Shown here: positions 44,781 to 54,233 of the stretch, in pieces
How positions within the stretch are numbered: position 1 is the first letter of the stretch
Layout of the letters: the number at the start of each line of letters is the position of its first letter
Assembly: GCA_017305665.1 (NCBI GenBank)
Contig: JAFKKH010000009.1
Coordinates: forward strand, 124,001 to 188,000
Direction: 5' to 3'
Source of the DNA: Hyphomicrobiales bacterium
GTDB lineage: Bacteria > Pseudomonadota > Alphaproteobacteria > Rhizobiales > Xanthobacteraceae
DNA: 64,000 nucleotides
Position numbers and translations under genes: made by a program
Notes under the pieces: generated by a model
What the model saw: the letters and a program-made list of their open reading frames with translations, nothing else
Databases searched by the model: none
Told to the model about the DNA's origin: nothing

Positions 44781-45613
44781 CAGGATGTCCAGCCGACGCA
44801 GGCGGCGCCGAGCGCAATGATGCAGCAGGCGATGATCCGCCGTGGAGTCATGCGCTCGCCGAGGAACAGGACGCCCAACAGCGCTGCGAACACCACGCTG
44901 GTTTCACGCAGCGCCGACACCACACCCATGTGGCTCGACTGCATCGCCCAGATGATGGCGCCGTAAGCCAGCAGCGAGATCAGGCCGCCGGTCGTTGCCA
45001 TGGCTGCCTGCGGCAACGTCATCGCAACAATCGGCGCGCGGCGGCGCGCCAGTTGCCACAGCGGCGCGGCCAGAAAGAACACGAACATGGTGCCGATGTA
45101 GCCGGCCCAGTTGCCGGACGCGCGCACGCCGATCCCGTCGACGACGGTATAGGTCGCGATGACGACGCCCGTGGTCAGCGCCCACGGCAAATCCATCTGG
45201 CGCAGACGTTCCTTCGCAGCCAGCATGAAGATGCCGATGCAGACGAGCCCGATGCCGGCCGCGGCCACCGCGTTCATCCACTCGCCCGCGAACAGGCTGG
45301 CGCCAAGCGCGACCAGCGCCGGCGAAGAGCCGCGCGCGACCGGATAGGTCTCACCGAGATCGCCGCGACGATACATCCGCACCAGCAGTGCGTTGTAAAC
45401 GAGATGGATCAGGCCGGAGGCGATCACATAACCGGCGCTCGCGGCCGACGGCAGGCCAGCGACCACCACCATCAAAATACCCGTGATCCCGACCGTCACG
45501 TTCATGACGAGCATGGATTGCGCGCGATCGGCGCCGCCGCGCAGCAGCGCGTTCCAGCTCGCATGCAGCAAGGCCGCCAGCAGAACGAGGGTGAGGGACA
45601 GCGGAGTCAGCAA
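44780..45613 (-). CDS. EamA/DMT-family transporter
   Basis: A 277-residue protein with about ten hydrophobic helices in two EamA repeats: LTLVLLAALLHASWNALLRGGADR and YPVARGSSPALVALGASLFAGEWM in the first half, and SALRETSVVFAALLGVLFLGERMTPRRIIACCIIALGA in the second. It likely exports metabolites or amino acids. The first codon appears to be TTG at 45613 with a poor ribosome binding site, so the exact start is uncertain. It converges with rpmE at the terminator. Confidence 0.88.
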   Translation of the reverse strand: MLTPLSLTLVLLAALLHASWNALLRGGADRAQSMLVMNVTVGITGILMVVVAGLPSAASAGYVIASGLIHLVYNALLVRMYRRGDLGETYPVARGSSPALVALGASLFAGEWMNAVAAAGIGLVCIGIFMLAAKERLRQMDLPWALTTGVVIATYTVVDGIGVRASGNWAGYIGTMFVFFLAAPLWQLARRRAPIVAMTLPQAAMATTGGLISLLAYGAIIWAMQSSHMGVVSALRETSVVFAALLGVLFLGERMTPRRIIACCIIALGAACVGWTS

Positions 45614-45704
45614 GGAGAAATCAACCGGTCGCCAGACGAGAAAATGTCAGGCCAGCACTTCCGCGCCGTCACCGGACATCGTGCGCGGTTGATGATTTTG
45701 GCCG

Positions 45705-46226
45705 TCAACCGATCTGGCGCTCGAAAGCTTCCTTGAGACGGTTGAGCTGCGGCACCAGCGGATTGCCGATCGGCGCGCGTTCCATCGCCACGCCATGCAT
45801 GGTCGCATCGAGACGGCGAACCCGCGCCTGCAAATTCATCGAACGCGTGATCAGATCGCGCAACTGCTCCGGCAGCTTCGTGATCATATCCTCCGGCCCC
45901 GGATCGGCAGCCGTGAGCTTGACCTTGGTCTTTTCGCGGTTGGCCTGCACCAGTGTCATCTCGCCTTCCTTCACGGCGCGATGCAGCAGCAACCATGACG
46001 CAAGCTGCATCAGCCGCGTGGTCAGGCGCATGCTTTCGGTCGCATAAGTCAGGCTGACAGAACGTTCCAGCGTCTTGGCCTCGGTGCGGCCATCGCCGTC
46101 GAGATAGGCCGCGGTTTCCTCGACGAGATCCATGCCTTCGCGAAACAGGGCCGTGAAGGCCGCCGACCCGGCCAGTCGCTCGCTGAACTGAACTAGACCG
46201 GTGTCACCCGCCAGACGATCGGACAT
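45705..46226 (-). CDS. DUF1465 family protein, RcdA-like proteolysis adaptor
   Basis: A 173-residue helical protein: VQFSERLAGSAAFTALFREGMDLVEETAAYLDGDGR, TYATESMRLTTRLMQLASWLLLHRAVKEGEM, and a C-terminal MERAPIGNPLVPQLNRLKEAFERQ. This matches DUF1465, the family of Caulobacter RcdA. RcdA helps deliver CtrA and other substrates to ClpXP through CpdR. A GAGG stands before ATG 46226, and TTAACCAT, a CtrA half-site-like octamer, overlaps the start codon. Confidence 0.9.
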   Translation of the reverse strand: MSDRLAGDTGLVQFSERLAGSAAFTALFREGMDLVEETAAYLDGDGRTEAKTLERSVSLTYATESMRLTTRLMQLASWLLLHRAVKEGEMTLVQANREKTKVKLTAADPGPEDMITKLPEQLRDLITRSMNLQARVRRLDATMHGVAMERAPIGNPLVPQLNRLKEAFERQIG

Positions 46227-46370
46227 GGTTAACGCCTCACGCAAAAAACGCCGCCCGCCGGCTGTTATAAACGCCGACTTATGATGAACAAATCATTGCG
46301 CGCTTGCGGGCGGGAGTCCAGCGGAGGTGCTGGCAAAGGTTAATATGGCGCCAGTCCGGATGCGGAACGC

Positions 46371-46400
46371 AAAAAAGAGCCGCCGTTTCCGGCGGCTTTT
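46371..46400. terminator. Bidirectional terminator-like hairpin
   Basis: AGCCGCCG-TTTC-CGGCGGCT is a perfect 8-bp stem with a 4-base loop. It has six A before it and four T after it, so it can work on either strand. It lies about 145 bp after the plus-strand side of the RcdA-like start and 185 bp downstream of the DUF1192 stop on the minus strand. Confidence 0.8.
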
Positions 46401-46585
46401 GAAGTTGATAACAGGGAGGCGTCAAACAGAGTGGACAGGAGCCACTCGGTGTCCAAACAAGGACATTTCGGTCATAGTCGAGAAAGCTTAATCGGTCGTA
46501 AACGAACGATTATTTTCAGCTTTCGTTTGCAATTGGGGCAAGGCGGGGGATCCCTCTGTTCCCGCGTTCCCGCCAAGTCCCCTTC
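46401..46585. other. Non-coding stretch between DUF1192 and the terminator, possible 3' UTR or small RNA
   Basis: The full gene-free gap is 46227-46585 (359 bp). Besides the terminator it holds TGTCC-AAACAA-GGACA (about 46449-46464) and AAACGAA...TTCGTTT (about 46500-46530) dyads in AT-richer DNA. A minus-strand RNA reading through DUF1192 would carry these and end at the terminator. No ORF is credible here. A small RNA is possible but unproven. Confidence 0.35.
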
Positions 46586-46777
46586 TCAGGATTTGAAGAA
46601 GCTGTTGGCGGCGTCCTTGGAGGCGCGCTTTTTGACCTCGGCGGCGCGCAGTCGCTCGATCTCGGCAGTCAGCAGCGCGATGCGCGCGCCGAGCTCCTCG
46701 ACCGAAAGCAGCGACAAATCCTGCCCGATCTCATGGCTGACCTTTTTCCTCGGCTTGTCGTCATCCTCGATGGCCAT
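46586..46777 (-). CDS. DUF1192 family protein
   Basis: A 63-residue protein: MAIEDDDKPRKKVSHEIGQDLSLLSVEELGARIALLTAEIERLRAAEVKKRAS. The central LSVEELxxRIxLLxxEIxRL stretch is the DUF1192 signature, a short helix likely to form a coiled coil. It is divergent from the quinone oxidoreductase gene, a pairing conserved in Bradyrhizobium relatives. Function is unknown. Confidence 0.9.
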   Translation of the reverse strand: MAIEDDDKPRKKVSHEIGQDLSLLSVEELGARIALLTAEIERLRAAEVKKRASKDAANSFFKS

Positions 46778-46896
46778 GATTTGCTCCCGGCTAGTGGTCC
46801 GTTTGGTTGCTCAACGGTCCGTGAGGCGGTTGCCAGCCCGCGACGGGCTGTCTAATCAGGGACCGTCGACTTTCCCGCATTTCCCAAGGACAAATC

Positions 46897-47895
46897 ATGG
46901 AAAAGCTGCCCGCGCAAATGACCGTCATCGGCATCAGCAAACCTGGCGGCCCGGAAGTCCTTGTGCCCGAAACCCGCCCGGTTCCCGCGCCTGGCGCAAA
47001 TGAAATCCTGATCAAGGTCGCGGTGGCCGGCGTCAATCGCCCGGATGTCGCGCAGCGCTCCGGCAGCTATCCGCCGCCGCCCGGCGCGAGCGACCTGCCC
47101 GGCCTGGAAGTGGCCGGCGAGGTGGTGGCGCTCGGTGCCGGCGCCAGCAAATACAAGCTTGGCGACAAGGTGATGTCGCTGGTGTCCGGCGGCGGCTATG
47201 CGCAGTACTGCATCGCGCATGAATCGATCGCCATGCCGGTTCCCGCCGGATTGTCGATCACCGAAGCCGGCGCCACGCCGGAAACGCTGATGACGGTGTG
47301 GCACAACGTCTTCGAACGCGGCGGCCTGAAAGCCGGCGAAACGCTGCTGATCCATGGCGGTTCATCCGGCATCGGCACCATGGCGATCCAGCTCGCCAAA
47401 GCATTCGGCGCGAAAGTGATCGTGACCGTCGGCTCGCAGGACAAGGCCGACGCCTGCCTGAAACTCGGCGCCGATCGCGCAATCAATTACAAGACACAGG
47501 ATTTCGTCGCCGAAACCAAGGCCGCGACCGATGGCGCGGGTGCGAATGTCATCCTCGACATGGTTGGTGGCGATTACATCGAGAAAAACTATGACGCCGC
47601 TGCCGTCGACGGCCGCATCGTCCAGATCGCATTCCTCGGCGGACCGAAGGCGACCGTCAATTTCGCGAAGCTGATGGTCAAGCGGCTGCATCACACCGGA
47701 TCGACGCTGCGGCCGCGTTCGGTGGCCGACAAGGCGGCGATGGTGAACGCCATTGAGGCCAAAGTGCTGCCGCTGATGCGCGACGGACGCATCAAACCGG
47801 TGATGGACAGCACCTTTCCGCTCGAAAAGGCCGTTGACGCGCACCGGCGCATGGAAACCAGCGCCCATATTGGCAAAATTGTGTTGATGGTTTAA
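46897..47895 (+). CDS. NAD(P)H-quinone oxidoreductase, PIG3/QOR-type zinc-independent MDR
   Basis: A 332-residue medium-chain dehydrogenase/reductase: VAVAGVNRPDVAQRSGSYPPPPGASDLPGLEVAGEV, the nucleotide-binding LLIHGGSSGIGTMAIQLAKAFGAKVIVTVGS, and a C-terminal FPLEKAVDAHRRMETSAHIGKIVL. The catalytic zinc cysteines are absent, as in the TP53I3/PIG3 group, which reduces quinones with NADPH. ATG 46897 has AAGGA upstream. Confidence 0.93.
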   Translation: MEKLPAQMTVIGISKPGGPEVLVPETRPVPAPGANEILIKVAVAGVNRPDVAQRSGSYPPPPGASDLPGLEVAGEVVALGAGASKYKLGDKVMSLVSGGGYAQYCIAHESIAMPVPAGLSITEAGATPETLMTVWHNVFERGGLKAGETLLIHGGSSGIGTMAIQLAKAFGAKVIVTVGSQDKADACLKLGADRAINYKTQDFVAETKAATDGAGANVILDMVGGDYIEKNYDAAAVDGRIVQIAFLGGPKATVNFAKLMVKRLHHTGSTLRPRSVADKAAMVNAIEAKVLPLMRDGRIKPVMDSTFPLEKAVDAHRRMETSAHIGKIVLMV

Positions 47896-48100
47896 CTCGT
47901 TACAAATGCGCTAAAGCCTATGATTTGCCTCGCATTTATGCCATTTATCCGGCTCGACGGGTGGGTTCGGCGCAAGCGGGTGGAGGCTTTGCGCGCGAAT
48001 TTGCTTTCATTCTGTGACATACAGGAACGTCATCACGCGAGCGTCGCTTTGCGTCGTTCGCAATGCTTCTGGACTGTATGTTGAACGCGGGGAATTGACA

Positions 48101-50977
48101 TTGCGTCCGATCAGGTGGCTTGCGCCGCTCGCGCTGGCCCTCATGATTTTCGTGGCCGCATCACCGGCACATGCGATCGACGCCGTCAGCGTCCGTAGCG
48201 ACGCGCCTGCTATCGACCTCACCGCTGTCCTCGATCATCAGCACAGCGACACCGACCGCATCCAGGTCTCCACCGCGCCCGGCACCGACGGCATCGTCCG
48301 CCGCGTCGAGGTGCGCGCGCGAGAAGGCGGCCAGAACTGGGTGGTGTTCGCGCTCGCCAACAACACCGACGACCAGCTCGACCGCCTGATCGTCGCGCCG
48401 CACTACCGCATCGTGTCGTCGGGATTGCTCTGGCCCGACCTCGGCCAGTCGCGCATCGCGACCATCACGCCATCGACCGGCGATCGCCCCGAGCGGCAGG
48501 AGAGTGCCACCGCCGACGTTTTCCGCGTCACGCTCGATCCCGGCGCCGTCATCACTTTCGTCGTCGAGTTGCGCACCGACAAGCTGCCGCAGCTCTATCT
48601 GTGGGAACCCGACGCCTACAAGGACAAGGTCAACTCCTTCACCCTGTATCAGGGCATCGTCATCGGCATCTCGGGCCTGCTGGCGCTGGTGCTCACGATC
48701 CTGTTCGTGGTCAAGGGCAGCATCATGTTCCCCGCCGCCGCCGCACTGGCCTGGGCGGTGCTGGTCTATATCGGCGTCGATTTCGGCTTCTGGGGCAAGG
48801 TGCTGGACATGTCGGCCGGCGCCGAGCGGATCTGGCGCGCGTCCGGCGAAGCAATGCTCTCGGCAACGCTGCTGGTGTTCCTGTTCGCCTATCTCAACCT
48901 CAACCGCTGGCACGTCCGCTATTCGCACATCACCCTTGGCTGGCTCGCATTCCTCGGCTCGCTGGTGGCGCTCGCGCTGTTCGATCCGGCAGTCGCCTCC
49001 GGCATCGCGCGGATCTCGCTGGCGCTGATCGCGGTATTCGGCTTCGCCCTGATCGTCTATCTCTCGACCCATGGCTTCGATCGCGCGGTGCTGCTGATCC
49101 CGACCTGGTTCCTGCTGGTGGTGTGGGTCGGCGCGGCCGCGATGACGGTCGAGGGCAGCGTCACCAACGATATCGTCGGTCCCGCGCTGCTCGGCGGCCT
49201 CGTGCTGATCGTGATGCTGATCGGCTTCACGGTGATGCAGCACGCCTTTGCGGGCGGCGGTGCCACCACCGGCGTCGTCTCCGACGTGGAGCGCCGCGCG
49301 CTGGCGCTGACCGGCTCCGGCGATCTGATCTGGGACTGGGACGTGTCCGCCGACAAGGTCTTCACCAGCCCCGAAACCGAACATCTCCTCGGCCTCAAGC
49401 GCGGCACGCTCGAAGGCCCGGCGGCCAACTGGCTCGAGGTGCTGCACCCGCTCGACCAGGACCGCTTCCGTGCCGCGCTCGACAGCGTGCTCGATCAGCG
49501 CCGCGGACGCCTGGTGCAGGATTTCCGGCTGCGCACACCGGACGGGCACTTCATGTGGTTCGCGCTGAAGGCGCGCCCGGTGGTCGGCTCCGACGGCGAG
49601 GTCGCCCGCGTGGTGGGCACGTTGACCGATGTCACCGAAACCAAGAACGCCGAAGAGCGGATGCTGCACGACTCCGTGCACGACAACCTGACCGGCCTGC
49701 CCAACCGCAAGCTGTTCATGGACCGCCTCAACGCGGTCGCGACGTTCGCCAAAACCATGCCGAACCTGCGACCGACCTTGATGGTGATTGATCTCGACCG
49801 CTTCAAGCAGGTCAACGATTCCGTCGGCATCGCGGTGGGCGACTCGATCCTGCTGACGCTGGCGCGGCGGCTGACGCGCATCCTGAAACCGCAGGACACG
49901 CTGGCGCGGCTCGCCGGCGACCAGTTCGGCCTGATCCTGCTGTCGGAGCAGGACCCCGCGCGCATCACCGCCTTCGCCGAAACCATCCGCAAGACCATCC
50001 GCGCACCGATCGCCTTCAACGACCGCGAGATCTTCCTGACGGCGTCGATCGGATTAGCGCTCAGCGATCCGCAGACTCAACTGACGGACGAGATCATCAA
50101 GGACGCCGAGCTTGCGATGTATCACTCCAAGCGCATCGGCGGCGACCGCATCGACGTCTACAAGCCTGCGATGCGCGCGCGCAAGACCGACCGCTTGACG
50201 CTGGAATCGGAATTGCGGCGCGCCATCGAGCGCAAGGAGATCACCATCCTCTATCAGCCGATCGTGCGGCTTGAGGATCGCTCGATCGCCGGCTTCGAGG
50301 CGCTGGCGCGCTGGGATCATCCGAAACTCGGACGGATGGCGCCCGACGAATTCATCGCCATCGCCGAGGAGACCGGCCTGATCGTCGACCTCGGCATGTT
50401 CGTGATGGACCAGACCGCGCGTCAGCTCGCGGTGTGGCAGCGCGCCATGCGCTCGCAGCACCCGATCTTCGCCAGCGTCAACGTCTCCTCGCGGCAGTTG
50501 CTGCGGCACGATCTGATCCACGACATCCGTACCGTGCTGTCGCGCTCGTCGATCGCACGCGGCACGCTGAAGCTGGAGCTGACGGAATCGCTGGTGATGG
50601 AGAATCCGGAGCACGCCGCCCAGATGCTGCAGCGGATCCGCGAACTCGGCACCGGGCTGTCGCTCGACGACTTCGGCACCGGACATTCCTCGCTGTCCTA
50701 TCTGCAGCGCTTCCCGTTCGACACCATCAAGATCGACCAGTCGTTCGTCCGCACCACCAGCCGCGGCACGCGCCCCGTCATCCTGAAATCGATCATCGCG
50801 CTGGCACATGACCTCGGCATGGACGTGGTCGCCGAAGGCGCCGAGACCGACTCCGATGCGGTCGAGCTCTATCAGCTCGGTTGCGAATACGCGCAAGGAT
50901 TTGCGTTCGGCGAACCGATGGATGCCGATGCCGCCATGCGGCTTCTCACCGACGAGCGGCTCGAAGCGGCGAGCTAG
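48101..50977 (+). CDS. Membrane GGDEF-EAL protein with degenerate GGDEF, probable c-di-GMP phosphodiesterase
   Basis: A 958-residue protein: signal peptide (to SPAHA, near residue 25), a periplasmic domain to about 190, seven membrane helices to about 385, a PAS domain (GDLIWDWDVSADKVF), then GGDEF and EAL. The GGDEF signature is AGDQF (605-609), which argues against cyclase activity. The EAL domain has E733-A-L, NVSSRQ, ELTES, DDFGTG, IKID and AEGAET, all needed for catalysis. No ATG fits; TTG 48101 with GGGG upstream places the signal peptide first. GTG 48014 is an alternative. Confidence 0.9.
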   Translation: MRPIRWLAPLALALMIFVAASPAHAIDAVSVRSDAPAIDLTAVLDHQHSDTDRIQVSTAPGTDGIVRRVEVRAREGGQNWVVFALANNTDDQLDRLIVAPHYRIVSSGLLWPDLGQSRIATITPSTGDRPERQESATADVFRVTLDPGAVITFVVELRTDKLPQLYLWEPDAYKDKVNSFTLYQGIVIGISGLLALVLTILFVVKGSIMFPAAAALAWAVLVYIGVDFGFWGKVLDMSAGAERIWRASGEAMLSATLLVFLFAYLNLNRWHVRYSHITLGWLAFLGSLVALALFDPAVASGIARISLALIAVFGFALIVYLSTHGFDRAVLLIPTWFLLVVWVGAAAMTVEGSVTNDIVGPALLGGLVLIVMLIGFTVMQHAFAGGGATTGVVSDVERRALALTGSGDLIWDWDVSADKVFTSPETEHLLGLKRGTLEGPAANWLEVLHPLDQDRFRAALDSVLDQRRGRLVQDFRLRTPDGHFMWFALKARPVVGSDGEVARVVGTLTDVTETKNAEERMLHDSVHDNLTGLPNRKLFMDRLNAVATFAKTMPNLRPTLMVIDLDRFKQVNDSVGIAVGDSILLTLARRLTRILKPQDTLARLAGDQFGLILLSEQDPARITAFAETIRKTIRAPIAFNDREIFLTASIGLALSDPQTQLTDEIIKDAELAMYHSKRIGGDRIDVYKPAMRARKTDRLTLESELRRAIERKEITILYQPIVRLEDRSIAGFEALARWDHPKLGRMAPDEFIAIAEETGLIVDLGMFVMDQTARQLAVWQRAMRSQHPIFASVNVSSRQLLRHDLIHDIRTVLSRSSIARGTLKLELTESLVMENPEHAAQMLQRIRELGTGLSLDDFGTGHSSLSYLQRFPFDTIKIDQSFVRTTSRGTRPVILKSIIALAHDLGMDVVAEGAETDSDAVELYQLGCEYAQGFAFGEPMDADAAMRLLTDERLEAAS

Positions 50978-51063
50978 GCCAGGCGAACCTCACGACGATT
51001 TATATGAATCCATGCCCGTGATGAGCACGAGCATGACGCAGTCGTTTCGCGGAAGAAGACGAC

Positions 51064-51714
51064 TCAGGCGTGGCCGGCGTCGTTCGACAACATGCCGGGA
51101 TCGATGCCGATTTTGTGCAGCGCCCGGTTGTATTTGTCCTCGACATCGCGGCCGAAGATGAGGTCGGGATCGGCCGGGCAATGCAGCCATCCATTACTCT
51201 GGATCTCGGTCTCGAGTTGCCCCGGTGCCCATCCGGCGTAACCGAGCGCCAGCATCGCATGTTTCGGGCCCGCGCCCTTCGCGATGGCTTTCAGGATATC
51301 GACCGTCGCGGTCAGGCAGATGCCGTCATCGATCGGCAGCGTGGCGTCCTCGATGAAGAAATCGCTCGAATGCAACACGAAGCCGCGCCCGGTCTCGACC
51401 GGACCACCCTTCATCACCTTCATCGCCTCGGCGGTCTCCGGCAATTTGATCTGATCGGATGTCTTGATGATGTCGAGCTGCACGAGCAGATCGGTGAAAT
51501 CGATGCTGCCGGCGGGACGGTTCACGATGATACCCATCGCGCCTTCCGACGAATGCGCGCAAACATAGATCACCGAGCGCGCGAACCGCTCGTCTTCCAT
51601 GACCGGCATCGCGATCAGCAACTGGCCATCCAGATAACCCTGACCGACGACGTCGTCATTTGCGTCGATCGCCCTGGAGCGGCCATTTCCTGGCCCTTTT
51701 CGTGCTGGATTCAT
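51064..51714 (-). CDS. YqgE/AlgH family protein
   Basis: A 216-residue protein: [42 protein letters not shown], then [16 protein letters not shown] and [31 protein letters not shown]. This is the full UPF0301 domain. I start at ATG 51714, since the in-frame upstream codons enter the divergent promoter region. The molecular role of YqgE is not settled. It is divergent from the DsbD-domain gene. Confidence 0.93.
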   Translation of the reverse strand: MNPARKGPGNGRSRAIDANDDVVGQGYLDGQLLIAMPVMEDERFARSVIYVCAHSSEGAMGIIVNRPAGSIDFTDLLVQLDIIKTSDQIKLPETAEAMKVMKGGPVETGRGFVLHSSDFFIEDATLPIDDGICLTATVDILKAIAKGAGPKHAMLALGYAGWAPGQLETEIQSNGWLHCPADPDLIFGRDVEDKYNRALHKIGIDPGMLSNDAGHA

Positions 51715-51850
51715 CAGCAAACGACTCTCATGTTGCACCTTATCCTGATATTGGGTGCTAATTCTGTCAATCAACCATCCGGCTTGGTTCGAACGGCGGA
51801 TCACAAGCAATTCAATGGTTTGCCACAACGCCTGCCTGTAAAGACGTCGC

Positions 51851-52690
51851 ATGACCACCAGAGTTCCCCTCGCCGCCGCACCTTGCGTTGCCGCCGCACT
51901 GCTCACGTCACTGTTGATCGTCCCCGCAACGGCTCAGGACGCCTCGCCATGGCAGCAGGAGAGCCACTCCGCGGTCCGCCTGCTCGCGGGTTCGCGCAGC
52001 GGCACGGTGCTGCTCGGCGGAATCGCGTTTCAGCTTGAGCCGGGGTGGAAAACCTACTGGCGCACCCCGGGCGACTCCGGCGTGCCGCCGCGCTTCGACT
52101 TCTCCAAATCGGAAAACATCGACGCCGTCACCGTGCTGTGGCCAGCACCGTCGCAATTTCCCGATGGCGCGGGAGGACATTCGCTCGGCTACAAGAATCA
52201 GGTCGTGCTGCCGCTGCGCATCGTTGCCAAGAGCGCCGACAAGCCGATCAAGCTGCGCGCCACCATCGACTACGCCGTGTGCGAAAAGCTTTGCATTCCC
52301 ATTCAGGCCACCGTCGAGCTTCCCTTCTCGAGCGTCGCCAGCACCGAAGACAGCGCGCTGTCCGCAGCGCTCGATACCGTGCCGAAGCCGGCCCAGATCG
52401 GCGACCCGAACCCTGTGACCATCCGCGATGTCAAACGCGAGGGAAAATCCGAGGTCGTGGTCGACGTCACGACGCAGAACCCAAAGGACGACGTGCATCT
52501 GTTCGTCGAAGGCCCGACGCCGGACTGGGCGCTGCCAATTCCGAAGCCCGTTCATGCACCGCCGGGCGTGAAGCGGTTTGTGTTCCAGCTTGATGGCCTG
52601 CCACCCAACACGGATCCGGTGGGTGCGGCGCTCAAACTGACGCTGGTCGGCGGCACGCGCGCCTATGAATTCAATATCAACCTGGATTGA
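51851..52690 (+). CDS. Periplasmic DsbD alpha/ScsB-like domain protein
   Basis: A 279-residue exported protein (signal peptide to about residue 28, PATAQD). The body matches the DsbD N-terminal thiol-disulfide interchange domain: [39 protein letters not shown] and [23 protein letters not shown], with the redox Cys pair in CEKLC. It lacks the transmembrane and thioredoxin parts of full DsbD, so it would need separate partners. Divergent from the YqgE gene, as is common in the Bradyrhizobium group. Confidence 0.88.
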   Translation: MTTRVPLAAAPCVAAALLTSLLIVPATAQDASPWQQESHSAVRLLAGSRSGTVLLGGIAFQLEPGWKTYWRTPGDSGVPPRFDFSKSENIDAVTVLWPAPSQFPDGAGGHSLGYKNQVVLPLRIVAKSADKPIKLRATIDYAVCEKLCIPIQATVELPFSSVASTEDSALSAALDTVPKPAQIGDPNPVTIRDVKREGKSEVVVDVTTQNPKDDVHLFVEGPTPDWALPIPKPVHAPPGVKRFVFQLDGLPPNTDPVGAALKLTLVGGTRAYEFNINLD

Positions 52691-52805
52691 CTGACGAATT
52701 CCCGGCCGTGACGAAGCCGGCGTTGCGGCCTCACCCAACAAAATCTTAACGAATCGTTGCTAGGCCGAACGCTCGCCGTATCTCGCGCGGCACGAGGATT
52801 TTGCT

Positions 52806-54179
52806 GTGGCCGTCACAGACACCCAATCTGCACCCGCCTCGCGATCGCCCGGTGTGATCGCACGGCTGCGTGCGATGCTGGGTGATTCCAGCGAAGCCTC
52901 GCTGACCAAGCGCCTCGCCGGCACCATCTTCATCATTCGCGTCATCAGCGCCGGCCTCGCCTACGTCGCGCAGATCCTGCTGGCGCGCTGGATGGGCACA
53001 TCCGACTACGGCGTCTATGTCTACGTTTGGACCTGGGTGCTGTTGCTCGGCAGCATGATGGACTTCGGCACCTCGGCATCGGCGCAGAAGATCATTCCGG
53101 AATATCGCGCCAGCGGCGACGATGCGTTGCTGCGCGGATTTCTCATCGGCAGCCGCTGGATGACGTTCATCGTCTCCTCGCTGGTTTCGCTGCTGCTCGC
53201 CTATCTCGTGACGATGTTGTCGCCGTGGCTCGATCCGGCGAGCGTGATGCCGCTCTATCTCGGCTGCCTGATCCTGCCGGCCTTCGTCGTCGCCAACATG
53301 CAGGACGGCATTGCGCGCTCCCACGACTGGATGCGGCTCGGGCTGATGCCGCAATTCATCGTGCGCCAGTCGCTGATCATCGGCTTCACCGCCGGCGCGT
53401 TCGTGCTCGGCTTTCGTCTCAGCGCCACGATCGCAATGCTGGCCAGCGCAGCCGCGGTGTGGTTCGCCATGATCGGCCAGATGATCGTGCTCAACCGCCG
53501 ACTCGACAGCGTCGTGACGTCGGGGCCCAAGGCCTACGATTTCCGCGGCTGGCTCTCGGTCTCGCTGCCGATTCTGCTGGTCGAGAGCTTCTATCTGCTG
53601 CTGTCCTACACCGACGTGCTGGTGCTGCAGCAGTTCCGGCCTTCCGAAGAAGTCGGCATCTATTTCGCCGTGATCAAGACGCTGGTGCTGGTCTCGTTCA
53701 TCCACTACGCGATGTCGGCAACCACCGCGCACCGCTTCACCGAATATCATGCGGCCGGCGACCGCGAGCGGCTCGCGGCCTATGTCGCACATGCGATCAA
53801 GTGGACGTTCTGGCCATCGCTCGCAGCGACTCTGGTGCTGCTGGCGCTCGGCAAGCCGCTGCTATGGCTGTTCGGCCCGCAATTCGTCACCGGCTACAGC
53901 ATCATGTTCATTGCCGCGATCGGACTGGTGGTCCGCGCAGCGATCGGCCCGGTCGAACGCCTGCTCAACATGCTCGGCCATCAGCACGCCTGCGCGGGAG
54001 CCTATGCGCTGGCCTTCGGCATGAACGTGGCGCTCTGCTTCGCGCTGGTGCCGCGCTATGGCGGCCACGGCGCTGCCGCCGCGACCTCGATCTCGCTGGT
54101 GTTCGAAACGATCCTGCTGTTCTGGATCGTCCGCCAAAAGCTCGGCCTGCACGTGCTGGTATTCGGGAAGAAAAGCTAG
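52806..54179 (+). CDS. Polysaccharide/lipid flippase family membrane protein (Wzx/MATE-like)
   Basis: A 457-residue protein with about 12-14 hydrophobic helices. LAGTIFIIRVISAGLAYVAQILLARWMGTSDYGVYVYVWTWVLLLG is the polysaccharide biosynthesis (Wzx/RfbX-like) start, and MLGHQHACAGAYALAFGMNVALCFALVPRYGGHGAAAATSISL is the typical end. The start codon is GTG 52806 with GAGG eight to nine bases upstream. No glycosyltransferase genes are adjacent, so the substrate cannot be inferred. Confidence 0.87.
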   Translation: MAVTDTQSAPASRSPGVIARLRAMLGDSSEASLTKRLAGTIFIIRVISAGLAYVAQILLARWMGTSDYGVYVYVWTWVLLLGSMMDFGTSASAQKIIPEYRASGDDALLRGFLIGSRWMTFIVSSLVSLLLAYLVTMLSPWLDPASVMPLYLGCLILPAFVVANMQDGIARSHDWMRLGLMPQFIVRQSLIIGFTAGAFVLGFRLSATIAMLASAAAVWFAMIGQMIVLNRRLDSVVTSGPKAYDFRGWLSVSLPILLVESFYLLLSYTDVLVLQQFRPSEEVGIYFAVIKTLVLVSFIHYAMSATTAHRFTEYHAAGDRERLAAYVAHAIKWTFWPSLAATLVLLALGKPLLWLFGPQFVTGYSIMFIAAIGLVVRAAIGPVERLLNMLGHQHACAGAYALAFGMNVALCFALVPRYGGHGAAAATSISLVFETILLFWIVRQKLGLHVLVFGKKS

Positions 54180-54188
54180 GTGAGATCC

Positions 54189-54216
54189 TTCCCTCTCCCC
54201 TGCGAGAGAGAGGGAA
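54189..54216. terminator. Hairpin between flippase and bdhA, probable bidirectional terminator
   Basis: TTCCCTCTC / GAGAGGGAA form a 9-bp stem between convergent genes. The stem sequence is almost the same as that of the hairpin at 42399-42427. Confidence 0.55.
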
Positions 54217-54233
54217 GAAGAACGACCGGCCGC

